Shown in pieces: positions 12,428-23,438 of a stretch of 64,000 bases of DNA. The position numbers were made by a program, and so were the translations under genes. The DNA is from Gonapodya prolifera JEL478 (Eukaryota > Monoblepharomycota > Monoblepharidomycetes > Monoblepharidales > Gonapodyaceae): assembly GCA_001574975.1 (NCBI GenBank), contig KQ965733.1, positions 251,012 through 315,011 of the forward strand, in the 5' to 3' direction. How positions within the stretch are numbered: the first letter of the stretch is position 1; each line of letters begins with the position of its first letter. Under the pieces are notes generated by a model. It was not told the origin of the DNA, ran no database searches, and was given only the letters and a program-made list of their open reading frames with translations.

Positions 12428-15400
12428 TCAAGATTTCTTCCCAATTCTGCCACTCCTCTTGTGTCGCAATGATGAAGCGGCGCTGCTACTCGCATTATTC
12501 TGATCCCGCCAGCTCCAACCCGACAAAATGGAGCTCGAAACGCTAAGTATAGACCGAATGGAAATTGCTGAACGCATGGATATCGAGCTTTCAACGCTAC
12601 GCGTGTCAGAGTCGTCCTTTTCGTACATGTTGGCACCACCGCGGTACTGTTGTCGAAGCAATTGTCCGTAGGGATCATGTGCGTGATACTTTCGTACATA
12701 TTGTGCGCCTGCTGGACCGCGAGGACCCAGTAACAGAGCGCGTCGGCTTCGAACGGGAGCTCGGTGTTTGTATGGGGCAACCAGGGCAGGGCGGAAGAGC
12801 CGCCGACGCCACTCTTGGGTCGTGTAAGGATTTAGGGCTGATGGACTACCCTCTGTTGATGTTATCCTCGTTGAAAAACGAAAACACTGCATAATTGCGA
12901 TATCAGGTGGCTCACCATTGTACACACCCTTACGGTGATCCAGCCGGCCTCCCTCTGCAGTCTGTTCCCTCCGCACAGCAGTGGAAAAGTACTGCAAGAA
13001 TGTTGCATAGTCTGGGAATGGATGCAGGGCGTAAACGTGCACTTCCGCAGCTAGCACAAACATGTGTCATCGCATTGAACCCTTGTTTAACGGCAACAAG
13101 ATCTTACCAAGAAGTGTTGCAGCGTGTAGTGCCTTGTACCGTACCCAATCTCCCTTGCGAATGGCTTTATACTTGTTCAGCTTATCCTTCGACTTTTCGT
13201 CAAACTTTCGAACTGCGAAATTGTGCTTGAATTTGTGAATCATGCTGAATGTTGATTTGATTGAGGAAATGCGGTAGGACTGCTTCGTGGTCTTCAGGTC
13301 TGTAACGAAACGCTTTCTCGCTTGCCGCAGGACTCCAGCTGGGTTATATGATGGGCCAAGAGCCTCAATCGGATGCTGGGGGAGCTCGCGCCAAGGTCCA
13401 AATGGGGCGCTGAGACTCTCATAAGGATTGTCGGGATAGTCATAAATACCAGCAAGGGATGCGTTGTCATCATTGCTTTCTTCTTCCAAACGTTTTTCTT
13501 CATCGATCGCCTTCCCAGCCGAAATTTTTGCGAACACCATTGCATCGCAAGATTGCCCAGGTTCCGGTTCACCTGCTTCTTCGTCATCACCATCAGGACC
13601 AGTATCTGCGTACTCTGTAAGGCCCACAGGGCGATCCAATTCGATCATAGCGAGAGTCGCTCGTTCCTCCTCAAACGTCTGCAGAGGAGATCTGTGGCTG
13701 TCACTATACCTGATGCGTAATGGAACATCAAACGAACTTGAGGATTCGGATCGCAGTGTTGGAACTGTTGGAAAATCTAAATGATTATCATCCAAATGTC
13801 TTTGTGGACCTGGGTCGTCCGCTATTGGCACATTCGAAACTGCGTCTGCTGAGTCTTCCAACCCCTCCGTATCAGTTGAGGCGTTAAACTCAACAACACC
13901 AATTGTGGACGGTGGAATAGTCTGCGCCGACGCGGCGTCGTCCATTGATCGCTTGTGGACAATTAAGTCATCCCCAACGGCCATTCTAATGGACTTCTCG
14001 GTACTTGTCGGTGCGCTTTTCGCCGGTGCAGATGATGTCCACGCTACTGCTGAGAGCAAGGCCGAGTCGATGGTTTCTGAAGCATCCACGCTCACTGGAG
14101 ATGAACCACTACTTCCAAAATTCTCATCTGAGCTTTTGGTCGGAAGTCTGAAACGCGGGACCGAGGTTGCGTCTCCGGTCATTTTCTCGTTCTCAAATGT
14201 GCCCGAAAAAGAAATGGATTGACGAAAGTCGGAGCCATCCAAGGAAGATGAGCGCACCGACCCAGACATTAAGCTGTCTGTCCCCCGATCTGGAGTCGAT
14301 GGCGAGGACGAGGATTGTCCATATGTACTTGAAGTCGATTCCTCCGTCTTCCTCATCAACGCCCCTTGGTCTCGAGTTTCTTTCGGACTGAGCGGAAGTC
14401 CTGGTGAGGATTCATGAATTGAAGATGAGTTTGGTTGGGCGCCCAACGGTCCAGACGATGTTTCACGCTCGAGAAACCCAAGCGATGTGGAAGATACAGG
14501 AGACAAAGGGCGGATTTGAGGCACTTGGGGTGGGTTCGCCAGTAGGGGGAAAGCTATTGAAGAGCCCACAGGCTTGGTTGGAGGTCGGGGAGAGTCTGGC
14601 GAAATGGGACTTGATTGGCCCTGTCCTGAATGAGGGTTTGGGTGCGATAACCGATGAAAGAAGTTCGAAAGAGGTCGGGTCCACAACGGAGGCTGAAATG
14701 GAATCGTCAGCAAAGCACCGGACCACCAAAAGTGATCAGTACCTTCCCTGTTCCGACTTCTGAGCTATCACTCCGTGTCTGGACACGAAGGGTAGGTTTG
14801 AAAGATGAGTCTTGAGCTTCTCCAACATTAGTTTCACTACGAGTTGAGCGTATGTCCCCGAGTGAACGTTTTCGGAGACCAAGTGCTGGAAGTCCGGGAG
14901 AGCTCGAGTGAAGCGACGACAAAGACGTCAATGTTACCGCTTCGGAGGCACTACGGGTGGGGGAAGTTGCCGTTCCTGACATTTCCAGGTGTTGCCGGTT
15001 CGCCTCTATTTGAGTAGCCTCCTTCTCGGTATTATCACCAACAGGAAAAATCGTTGCTTGGCTGCGAAAGGACATCCCTCCATGCATCGTGGTACCAGAA
15101 ATGCTTGGTGCTTGAGATAGGCCCGACTTGTTGTCGGTAGCCGTCTCAGCGGACGAGAACGATGTAGCGTCTGTGACAGAGCGATTGTCGTCTTTACTGC
15201 CCGCAAGAAAAGAATGGTGTGGATTGGAAATCGTCGCAGATGCAGGGAGAGAGTTCAACTGTTTTATGGGGTGGGGATTGGAGGCCGAAGAATCTCGATT
15301 CGGGAGTTTACGTTCCACAAATCCGCCGGTGTGTGTATTTCCCGTATGAGCGATATGTGTACTTCCTGTGTCAGAAGACCGTCCAGAACTCCAATGGGGG

Positions 15401-15492
15401 GAAAGATCCGTTGAGGAGCTTATTGGAGACTTTGGACCATCCAGCCTGAGTGAACGCAACGCTGGATTTTCAGAGACCCGCTGCTTCCGCAT
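12428..15492 (-). CDS. Large disordered protein with basic C-terminal region, unrecognised
   Basis: Function unknown. Exons 15492-14743, 14692-13108 and 13050-12428 join in phase to 985 residues. About the first 700 are Ser/Pro/Thr-rich with many SP/TP dipeptides and short acidic tracts. From roughly residue 720 the sequence becomes more ordered: YPDNPYESLSAPFGPW, ARKRFVTDLKTTKQSYR, STFSMIHKFKHNFAVRKF, KLNKYKAIRKGDWVRYKALH, then across an intron EVHVYALHPFPDYATFLQYF. This conserved-looking basic segment probably carries the function. A serine-rich tail (ISMRSAISIRSILSVSSS) with a basic end, RHKRSGRIGKK, follows. The start is 120 bp from the divergent ketohexokinase-like gene. I know no family with this C-terminal block. 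Confidence 0.7.
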
Positions 15493-15612
15493 CGGGCCCG
15501 TTCAAGGCGACGAAGGGCCGAGACCAAGATATATGTGTGGGTGAGCGCGGGTTGCCACCGCGGACACACCAACCAACAAAACATTTTCAGGGGGACCCCC
15601 CTTGCAAAGGGA

Positions 15613-16864
15613 ATGGCTTCATTTCTATTTTGCGGAGCTGCTGCACTCGATATGATTCTATCAGTTCCGTACTTTCCCGCAGAAGATACGAAGTTACGGG
15701 CAACCAAACTCGAAAGTCGAGGGGGAGGAAATGCCCTCAACAGTCTCACATGTATTTCGGAGCTTGCTAGAGTGGCGGAGAGGAGACGTCGTCCTTCAGG
15801 AAGCTTGCAATCAAATAGCAACGTTTTAAGCTTCGTTGGAGCGCTTGGCGATGAAACAGACTCGACCACTCAGTGGGTGGTTGTCTCCCCACGACTGTGT
15901 TCCAGACACTAGCTCATTCTCCTCGCAAAGGGCAATCGTCACTCACCTCTCGAGTGCCGGCATTTCGCACGACTTGTGTCCCCACCGTTCATCGAAACCA
16001 TCGATCACCTCGTACATCGTGTACTCTGAATCGAAGCAATCCAGAACTATTGTCACGCTATCGGAGACACCTGAAATGACCGCCACGGAGCTGGAACATG
16101 CGTTTGAAAGTTTCGTTACTGGACTCCTAGACAGCAGCTCTATTTTCGTTCATGTGGAAGGTCGCAACGTTTCAGAAAGTACATCTCTCGTCAAGGCTGT
16201 TTCTGCTTTTCGCGAGAGAAATCAGGTCTGCCTTTCTGCTGAATTTGAGAAGCCTGATAGAGTCCAGCTCGAAGATTGGCTCCCTGAGCTAGACATTGTG
16301 TTCATGTCTTCTACGTGGGTCGATGCTAGAGTCAAAAGAGCCGATGTGGAACCCGAGGAACGCTCAAAGACATACATCCAATCACTTTTACATGAAGGTA
16401 GATGCAGACAAGGGTGAGTCGGTCGGATTTGCAGAGTCTTAAAACTTCACTTGGTGAGTTTTGGTGGTTCATGAAGGGCCTTTCTCATCACCACGCGAGG
16501 TTCGAGTGGTGCGTTTTGGGCTCTTGCTGGCCACGGTTCTGGAGTCCATACCACACCTCCACGAAACTCCGACTCTGTAGATGTTGTTGACACAAACGGA
16601 GCGGGGGACGTGTTTCTCGGCGCTGTGACCTACGGCTTGTCTTTAATTTTGACCTCATCGCACAACCACCAATCTCATTCGTCGTTGAAATGCGGCCGCT
16701 TCGGTGAAACCCAACACGAAGACATTGCAAGGGTCATGCAATTCGCTGTGGATGTTGCAACCCTGAAATGCTCTCAGCGGGGCATTATGGGACTTTCTGA
16801 TAATAAGTTTAACGAATGTAGCTCTCTGGTCGATTTCATAGTAGAGCGGGTAAATGCCAAATAA
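15613..16864 (+). CDS. Ketohexokinase-like PfkB carbohydrate kinase
   Basis: Cytosolic sugar kinase of the ribokinase/PfkB family; the ketohexokinase subgroup phosphorylates fructose at C1. Exon 1 (15613-15872) gives FLFCGAAALDMILSVPYFP, then ESRGGGNALNSLTCIS and FVGALGDETD, the substrate-binding N-terminal half. Exon 2 (15931-16397) continues with SYIVYSESKQSRTIVTLS, FVHVEGRNVSES and LDIVFMSSTWVD; VEGRN is a ketohexokinase-type signature. The last exon carries the C-terminal PfkB signature VVDTNGAGDVFLGAVTYG with the catalytic Asp, ending KCSQRGIMGL. Between 16398 and about 16477 the splice pattern is unresolved: two donor/acceptor pairs are visible but the phases do not close, so one or two short introns or an error lie there. 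The alternative is another PfkB kinase of unknown sugar. Confidence 0.85.
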
Positions 16865-17113
16865 CAAAAATTGCAAAAAAGGTCAATGAAAGGCTAAATT
16901 TCGAATTTCAAATCCGAAAAGGGTTTCAACAGTTAAATTTCCCATCGAGAGGCTTCTGCACGGCACTTGGAAGTTCCCCACCGCGCCTGTCCTTCCCGCT
17001 CAGAAGGAACTTTCAACCTCATCCGGTGTCGGCGTTTTCTGGCTGGAGCTCTGTGGTCTTCATCAAAAAGCGGCAAGCGACCGGAACCTTTCGCACCTCC
17101 CAAAATCACCACA

Positions 17114-17668
17114 ATGGCGGCCTCCGCAGCGTCACTGTCTGCCTCTCCTTTCTGCATCTCCATTCCCGCCACCGGGGTCAACGGCACTCGCTCTCCCACC
17201 CGGGCTGCCGCCAACGTGCACCTGTCCCACACCCACAATCACAATCGAAGCCGCTCCCCCGTATCATCAAAGCCCGCCTACGCCTTTTCGAACCGGCTCA
17301 CCCTGCTCAACCCTTCAGCGAAGCGCAAAGCCGCCGAAGATACGATGGATGATTCGGACGACACCGTGATGGGCGGGGTGGTGACCAAGGAGAAGAAGCC
17401 GCGCGTGTTTGCCCGATGCAAGGGACTCAATGTTGAGCCGTTCGGGTTTCCTCCTGCGATGAAAAAGGAGGACGGAGACATGGATGTGGATATGGACTCT
17501 TCGAACCCCACGGCGGCCAAAGCCGGACACTTTGTGCAACCCCCGGGCTTGGAGGAGGATGAAGCAGTTTCTGAGGACGAGCAGTTCTTTATCATAACCT
17601 CTCCGAACGGGCCGAGGTCGTGCGCGTACACAAAAGGATGTGTGGCAGGAAAGGGTTGGATTGTGTAA
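17114..17668 (+). CDS. Small hypothetical acidic/basic protein
   Basis: Unrecognised single-exon ORF of 184 residues starting MAASAASLSASPFCI. A His/Asn/Ser-rich stretch (THNHNRSRSPVSS) and a short basic cluster (SAKRKAAEDTMDDSDD) are followed by KEKKPRVFARCKGLNVEP and acidic Met/Asp repeats (KKEDGDMDVDMDSS). The basic cluster could act as a nuclear signal. An in-frame ATG at 16967 would add 49 residues but reads as 5' leader sequence. The frame opposite is also open for about 200 codons, so coding status rests mainly on composition. Confidence 0.55.
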   Translation: MAASAASLSASPFCISIPATGVNGTRSPTRAAANVHLSHTHNHNRSRSPVSSKPAYAFSNRLTLLNPSAKRKAAEDTMDDSDDTVMGGVVTKEKKPRVFARCKGLNVEPFGFPPAMKKEDGDMDVDMDSSNPTAAKAGHFVQPPGLEEDEAVSEDEQFFIITSPNGPRSCAYTKGCVAGKGWIV

Positions 17669-18379
17669 AAATTGCAGAAGCTTTTCGATGGTATTGGAGC
17701 GTGGAAGGAAAAATCGTCAGAGGGATGGAATGGAATGGTATTCGAATTTTTGAAGAGGCGATCGGGTGGAGCTTGGAAGCAGGCTTTGGGAGTTTGATTG
17801 GACACTTGCACCATTGCAACGGTTTTGTTTCTCCTTTCGAATGATCGCCTTTTTTTTCTTCCAATTTTTTCACGGCGTGCCTCTGGACAACTGCATCTTC
17901 GACAAATCATGGGACAGCGCACAACGTTTTGCGGACAACACCACCATCTGATGGCACCTTCGGAATACTCAAGTTTGCATAGGGTTTGAGATCACGTTCA
18001 CCTGCCTTTTCTTTTCTCTCTTTCTTTTTAGCAAAAGTCTTTTGGGAAAATTGTGATGTTTGGAATAAAATTGGGATCTTTTCTTCTTCAATTGAAAACG
18101 TCGTGCATAAGCACTACTCTTTCGCCTCGACCTCGAGCGCTTTCGTCCCAGATGGAATATTATCGTTCACATGCACTCCACTCTGCTATAAGGCATTGAC
18201 TCGAAGGATTTTTTCGTCACAAATTGAAAAAACCTCGTGCATGATTACTATTCTCTCTCTACAATAACCTTGGGCTTGTTCTCGGGGGGCGAACTGCTTA
18301 TCGGTCCTCGCACCTGAGAAGAGAAACAGTTTAGTGTCCCCCGATCTTCTTGGTTGCACAACCTTGACAATGTCAAGGC
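17669..18379. other. Convergent intergenic stretch
   Basis: About 710 bp between the convergent ends of the small hypothetical gene and SKP1. It is AT-rich with T-tracts (for example near 17850 and 18015) that probably belong to 3' untranslated regions. I find no ORF with coding character and no RNA gene. Confidence 0.5.
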
Positions 18380-19299
18380 TCACCATTCATTCTCCTTTCT
18401 GATCTGCTCTTCCTCCTCGGGAGTGAAGTCGTTTACGATGTTGAAGGTTTTCCTGATCTCTTCCACGGATTTGCCCTTGATCATGTTTGCGACCGTCTTG
18501 CATCCTGAGCGTGATTAGGAGGTCCAAATGTTGGAGCAAAAGCAGTGATACCGTTGGTAGAAAAGACGAGAACTCACCCAAGTCGAGCAGACCTTTCATG
18601 TCTAAGTAGTTGGCAGCCAGGATGAGCTCGAACAAGGTGCCTTGGTCGACATTCATGTACTCTCGGTCCCAGTCTTCAATGTCGTCGGACGATTTCTGCA
18701 GGGAGGAGACAAGACGGTGAATAATTGGGCCTTCGACGTCGGTTTGAAACAAAAGGCGACCGCACCGGCTTGTTCTCGTCTTCGACAATGGGTGGGTCGT
18801 CTTTGTGGTGGGTGGCGTACTCGATGACTTTTGCGAGGATGGTTCCGGACACGTTGGGAAGAGGAATGGCAGTGGCCTCGTCCGTGTCACCGATATCTGC
18901 AAAATGGGAGCATGGAGAATGATCAAAATACCCAACGTGTGGACATTGATCGGTGACTACGAGTTCTCGCAGAAGAGCGGCGACACTAGTTATCTCCCCA
19001 TCCTGCGAGATTCGCGGCATTTCACATTTTCCGCGGCAGAATCGGGTGTTGTGGAAGTAACGGGGATGTGGACCATTCGCCAGCACCGTAAAGTTCCGCG
19101 AGTCTTCTGGATATCCGTTTGACGCGCGAGATGCCATTCCGCAAATACCGGCTGCGTGCGTCCCTCCCGCGAGCGTCGAAGAGGGCGAGCATGTTGGTCA
19201 CGCACCTTCGAGCATGTTCTTGATCAAAATGGACTGTGAGGAGACCTCCTTGGACACAGTGAACTCCTGGCCATCCGACGACGACAGCTTGACGGACAT
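18380..19299 (-). CDS. SKP1: SKP1, adaptor subunit of SCF ubiquitin ligases
   Basis: SKP1 bridges F-box proteins to cullin-1 in SCF E3 ligases. Exons 19299-19206, 18896-18766, 18695-18578 and 18504-18380 join in phase to 155 residues, the family's usual length. The BTB/POZ-like N-terminus reads [16 protein letters not shown] and [10 protein letters not shown]; then [20 protein letters not shown] and HKDDPP; after the second intron [20 protein letters not shown]; and the C-terminal F-box-binding helices [20 protein letters not shown] and [20 protein letters not shown]. All landmark residues are present. It starts 108 bp from the divergent mitochondrial K+/H+ exchange-related gene. Confidence 0.97.
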
Positions 19300-19407
19300 G
19301 TTTGGATACGGTGTTGCTGTGGGCGCCTGAATGGAACACTCGCATACACGGCTCGTGCACTTAAACTCGGTGCTGTGGCCAAAGTGGCCGCAGAGCCCAC
19401 ACGTATT
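19300..19407. promoter_or_regulatory. Short divergent promoter region
   Basis: Only 108 bp separate the SKP1 start codon (-) from the start codon of the mitochondrial K+/H+ exchange-related gene (+), so both promoters and 5' leaders must share or overlap this stretch. No specific element is recognisable by eye; it is a position-based inference. Confidence 0.4.
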
Positions 19408-20473
19408 ATGTTTCGGTCTTGGACGCATTCACCCGACTCCTTTCGACGAATCGCATCAGTCGCAGTGAGAGCGTGGCACGGCACCACCTCCTCTCCTTTC
19501 CCCCCTCCCTCCCGCGTAAATGTGCTGCAGGTTTATGCCCTGCCTGTTCGACTCGACTCTTCAAATGAATCAGAAATCACTGTGCATCCGCGCCTGCCGA
19601 AGCCAGTCAATTCCTTCGACAGACACGCTGTCTCGCTGGCTTATTTCGTGCGCAAATGGCGCTTCTCTGCGGCAGACTGGTTCTCTGAAGCCGTCGTTGC
19701 ACCCTTGGAAAATGCAGCCACCACTGATGCTCTCGCGCGAACCATACTGAATCGAGGAAAAAAGCTTGCCGCACGCCCTGGAATCGTCGAGGAGTATTTC
19801 AACAAAGTTGGTGCTGCAACAATCCTCACTGTCGCACTTGGATAAACCGTATCGCGCCCCAATCTACCGCAGATGGTTCGAAGAGAAGTCGATACCGTTG
19901 AGATATATATTCCACAGGGAATTATGGCTCCGGGAAGAGCTCGCAGTATGATCTCAAAGACGCTGTTGCAGTGGTGCGCTGGTGAGACGAAAATGTCAAC
20001 CTGTTGTAGAATGTACAATTCTCACCTTGCTACGTCTTATCAGACTCCTCGCGGCACAAGGCCCTGTGAGTCACACCTACATTTGCCGCATTCCTCGAAA
20101 TCATGTTCATGTTGTGACGGACACCAACCACCTTCGCAGGTTCATGAAGTGGATGCTCATCGCACCGTTCTCAGTCCTCGTTGGGAAAGTTCTGCTACCT
20201 GGCCCCGGTCAGGTGCTCTTCATGTACTGTTTGTTTCGCGTTGCGAGCCACTACCGAGCGTTCCAAGGCGGGCAGCATTTGCTACGGTTAATGAGAAAGG
20301 GCGGGGACTCGATAAAGTACATTGAATCGCCCGAGTGGTCGAAAGAGATCAAGGAGGTCTCGGCGACAGGCCAACTTGGTTGGGACCAGCTGGTGGAGTT
20401 GGAGAAGAGAACAAAGCTACACGAGATATCTCGGACATATGTGCGAACGAGGAGAGCACTTCTAGAAAGATAA
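19408..20473 (+). CDS. Mitochondrial K+/H+ exchange-related protein (Mit_KHE1-like)
   Basis: Likely inner-membrane protein of the fungal family named after yeast YDL183C, linked to mitochondrial K+/H+ exchange. Exons 19408-19806, 19873-19981, 20044-20065 and 20140-20473 join in phase to 287 residues. The N-terminus MFRSWTHSPDSFRRIASV resembles a presequence; RVNVLQVYALPV opens the conserved region, then LAYFVRKWRFSAADWF, DTVEIYIPQGI, SRHKALFMKWMLIAPFSVL with a hydrophobic span, and CLFRVASHYRAFQGGQHLL. The motif order (a V-E-x-x-Y-P segment, then H-x-x-x-x-M-x-W-x-L, then YR-A-x-x-G) matches my memory of the family. One exon is just 22 nt. I recall the family from its pattern, so the name is probable rather than certain. 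Confidence 0.7.
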
Positions 20474-20575
20474 TTATATTACACATGTGAAGTGTGTGAA
20501 GTGGAGAGAATCAATCAGTCCATTTCGACCCGATCAGGTTTTGATCGATCTGCGAATGCGCCGGCCGTGCCGACA

Positions 20576-23056
20576 ATGCGAACCAACATAGATCTACGGC
20601 TATCGCTAAGGAAACGCAAAGGAATCTGGTGCGGACGCTGACACTACCATTGATTTCATTACATCTCTGATGCATCCTATTTTCAATTCGTATATAGTAC
20701 GGTCATTCGACCCCAAGATTTCGTAGCGGTTGCAGACGACCCCGAAAATCCGACGTCTACTTCTTTCAAACAAAAGAGATCGAGAGCGTCGACAGCGATA
20801 AGCAGAACAAGAAACGTCATATCGCATGTTGAGAAGACTCAAGAAGAACAAGCACACATCGAGTCGCTCGGTCTCACGTTCAGCGGATTTTCAGGCGGCA
20901 ACGAGTCGACTTGGGAATGCAACGACGAGCTTCCAGTGGACGCTCAACGCGGTGCTCAGATCTGTGACCCGACGCTCGAGATTTCTGGAAAAACGCTGAG
21001 CAAGCTCCCATTGCGCTCACCAACACCACCGATCATTGATGTGGACGTCGGGGACACGAAATCCGAATACGCCACGATGAGTATCATGGACGTGATGAAA
21101 AGCGCAACCGCAAAGGGGATCGAAAAGTCCAAGAAACGAAACAGCAAAGAAGGCGACGCGATCGAGGCGCCGGCAAAGGCGTCGCGAGATCTGGATCTGG
21201 ATCGACAAAGAAACGGGTCCACTGATGACGGGAAGGACAAGTCATCGACAAGCTCGTTGGATGGAGACAAGGCGCGAAAACATGGAAGCACGCTCAGCGG
21301 CCGCCCGCTTTACACCCAGCTGATTGATCCGCGCTCGGATCCTCGCCACAGACTTATTGATGACTCGAATGCTTTGGAACTGAAGCGGTATGAGGCTCGA
21401 CTTGACGAGCTCAGGCAAGGTGAGTTGCAATGTCGCCTACACAGCAATGGAGCGATGGACATGTCAACCACAAATTCATCTCGACGTAGTTGCCCACAAA
21501 CTCCAGAAGTGGGCAGACCACAACCTCAACTCTCTGTTCGCCGACGGACCCAACGATCCTTCCACCACGGTCTCTTCCGCGAGTGCACCAAGCGCGCCGT
21601 TGGGAGCAACCGAGTTCGACACATTGATTGACGGCGTGAAACCCTGGTTTGTCACCACGTCGGGGCGCAAAAGAGTCAACAAGCTGGAGGAGGATTCACG
21701 TCCGCCGCGAGAGCTGCTCGATTGGATCAATAAGCATGCGCAAGAGCTGGGGACTGGAAGCATTAGAAAGATTGACACGAAGATCCCGCGGTGCAAGTGT
21801 TGTGCATTAGAAGTTTCGTTGTCAGTTGAAGGTGGAAAAAGAGGATGAATTACACGGGAACAGCACCTCCCCTTCTTCGATCCTGTACCTGTCTAATCTC
21901 ACCAAAGAAAAGATGCCAAGAAGTGTGCCTTGTGCCAAATAAGGAAAAAAAGGACTATGGTCAAACTTGATCGTGAGGACCCCACACTCGTCAAACACAA
22001 CTCCAGGCTGTGCATTTAGGCTGCCAGGGATTGGCCATGTTTCGAAAGCATGAGCTGACTCACAAGCCAGACTCGCGAGGGGGAGCAGGAACAAAGCGAA
22101 CAGACAGCCGGGGGGGTGCGGGAACTAAGCGAACCAGCAACGGCCCACTCGTCGTGTTCCCCGCTGTCGCGCACGTGCACTCGCACGCCAGCTTGCTAAC
22201 TCCGCGAAGTGCACCTCGGCAGCGTGAGGGAAGCGGCGAGGACGGGAAGGCGGAAGGCACACTGGAGTGGGACATATCGAGGCCGCTGTCTCCACACAGG
22301 AGAATCGAGCCGAGAGTCAGGAACCGCTCCACGTCTTTTCTTGTTCAATCCCCAACGTCGATGGCGCCACCCGATGAATGGGCCGGAACAGCTCCGGCAC
22401 ATCCGGATGAGAGGATTGGGTTTCCCATGGTTGATCTGGCGGACAATGGGTACACTCACAGGGAGCCGGAAGCGGGATCTTTTTCGAATCGATCCATCTC
22501 CCTCGTGCATCTTGCATTACACTCGCATTCGCCTCCTTCGGCGGGCCACCTTGGTCACATCCCGCCGAGACATCCGAATCAATCCCCACCTCTTTCTCCC
22601 TCTTTCTCCCACTCGCGCTCATCATCTCGTGGAATGTCTGAAACTACACTGACGTGGGGACGTGATTCTGCATGGTCCTCCGGGTCAGTCGACACCGTAC
22701 ACAGCCATTCCCCACCCTCGGTCTACACAAATACCGCGCCGCACGCACCCATCTATCAAAACTCTCCATCCACCTACATTCCGGCCGAATCCACCCCGAC
22801 CGCATATCAAGGAAGGTCCGACCACCTTCCTGGCAACATCGCGCGCTCTCCTCCCATTGGAATCAGCGCGTCGTCATCCGCTTCTCAACATGACGGACAT
22901 TCGAAATCGCGCCGCGCATCGTCACCAGCGATTCACGGCCCCTCTTACGGGAGCCCACCTTACGAGAGCTTCGTGCCCTCCCTGGATTCACCTCCAGCTT
23001 CCCCGCACCACCGAACAAGGAGGAGAGTTGTACCACCTCAAAAGGGAACAACATGA
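20576..23056 (+). CDS. Cysteine-rich, Pro/Ser-rich protein, unrecognised
   Basis: Function unknown. Exons 20576-20628, 20698-21419, 21490-21820, 21908-21972 and 22020-23056 close in phase to 735 residues. The start is MRTNIDLRLSLRKRKGI. A charged linker (RNVISHVEKTQEEQ, EYATMSIMDVMKSATAKG) leads to KPWFVTTSGRKRVNKLEED, RELLDWINKHAQELG and a cysteine cluster formed by three exons: IPRCKCCALEVSL, KDAKKCALCQIRKKR and DRCQGLAMFRKHELTH. Two CxxC pairs, a further Cys and His residues suggest a zinc-binding module of unknown class. After it, an exact 11-residue tandem duplication (DSRGGAGTKRT) and then 300 residues rich in Ser, Pro and His with a basic end (HHRTRRRVVPPQK). It may be a regulatory or scaffold protein; I do not recognise the cysteine module. 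Confidence 0.75.
22073..22138 (+). repeat. Tandem 33-bp coding duplication with only synonymous changes
   Basis: Two adjacent copies each encode DSRGGAGTKRT. Comparing codons, about six or seven of eleven differ (for example TCG vs AGC for Ser, GGA vs GGT, ACA vs ACT) yet every residue is identical. The pattern is seen directly; purifying selection on the peptide is the inference. Confidence 0.8.
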
Positions 23057-23438
23057 GTAGTTGAGAAACCCTGTGGAGGGAGCGGAACTGTTGTGGCGCG
23101 ATTTTGACTTTGTCTTCTTATTCCCATATGAACGACTGTTTCTTTTCTTTTGTCATTTTTGGTCATTGTGTTGCTATTTAATCTAGTGTAGAGTCTTTAG
23201 ACGTTGTGGCGATGACTATTAATTCTGACTGAAATACCATGATTACCATGATATGACACATGTCTGTAATCGGCAAAAATCGAAATCTACGGTGCTTCTT
23301 TTCTAGAAAGAATGCGAAGTTGTGGAGAGCAGACGGGTGCTCCCAAAATGAGGGCCTGCCTGATCAAACCTGCGACTCTCGCATCGTCGAAATTAACGGA
23401 ATCACCCTTCGCCCGACCCAGCCTGCTCTCTCTCGCTC
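23057..23438. other. Intergenic stretch
   Basis: About 380 bp between the cysteine-rich gene and the tandem-RGS gene. An ORF at 23260-23502 overlaps the RGS start codon in another frame and lacks any coding signature. A T-rich run after 23130 is probably the 3' UTR of the upstream gene. Confidence 0.45.

Noticed and set aside
17278-17922. 214-codon - strand ORF opposite the small hypothetical gene
   Set aside because: No domain, and it runs past both ends of the sense ORF into T-rich flank. The + frame has better composition, though the choice is not certain.
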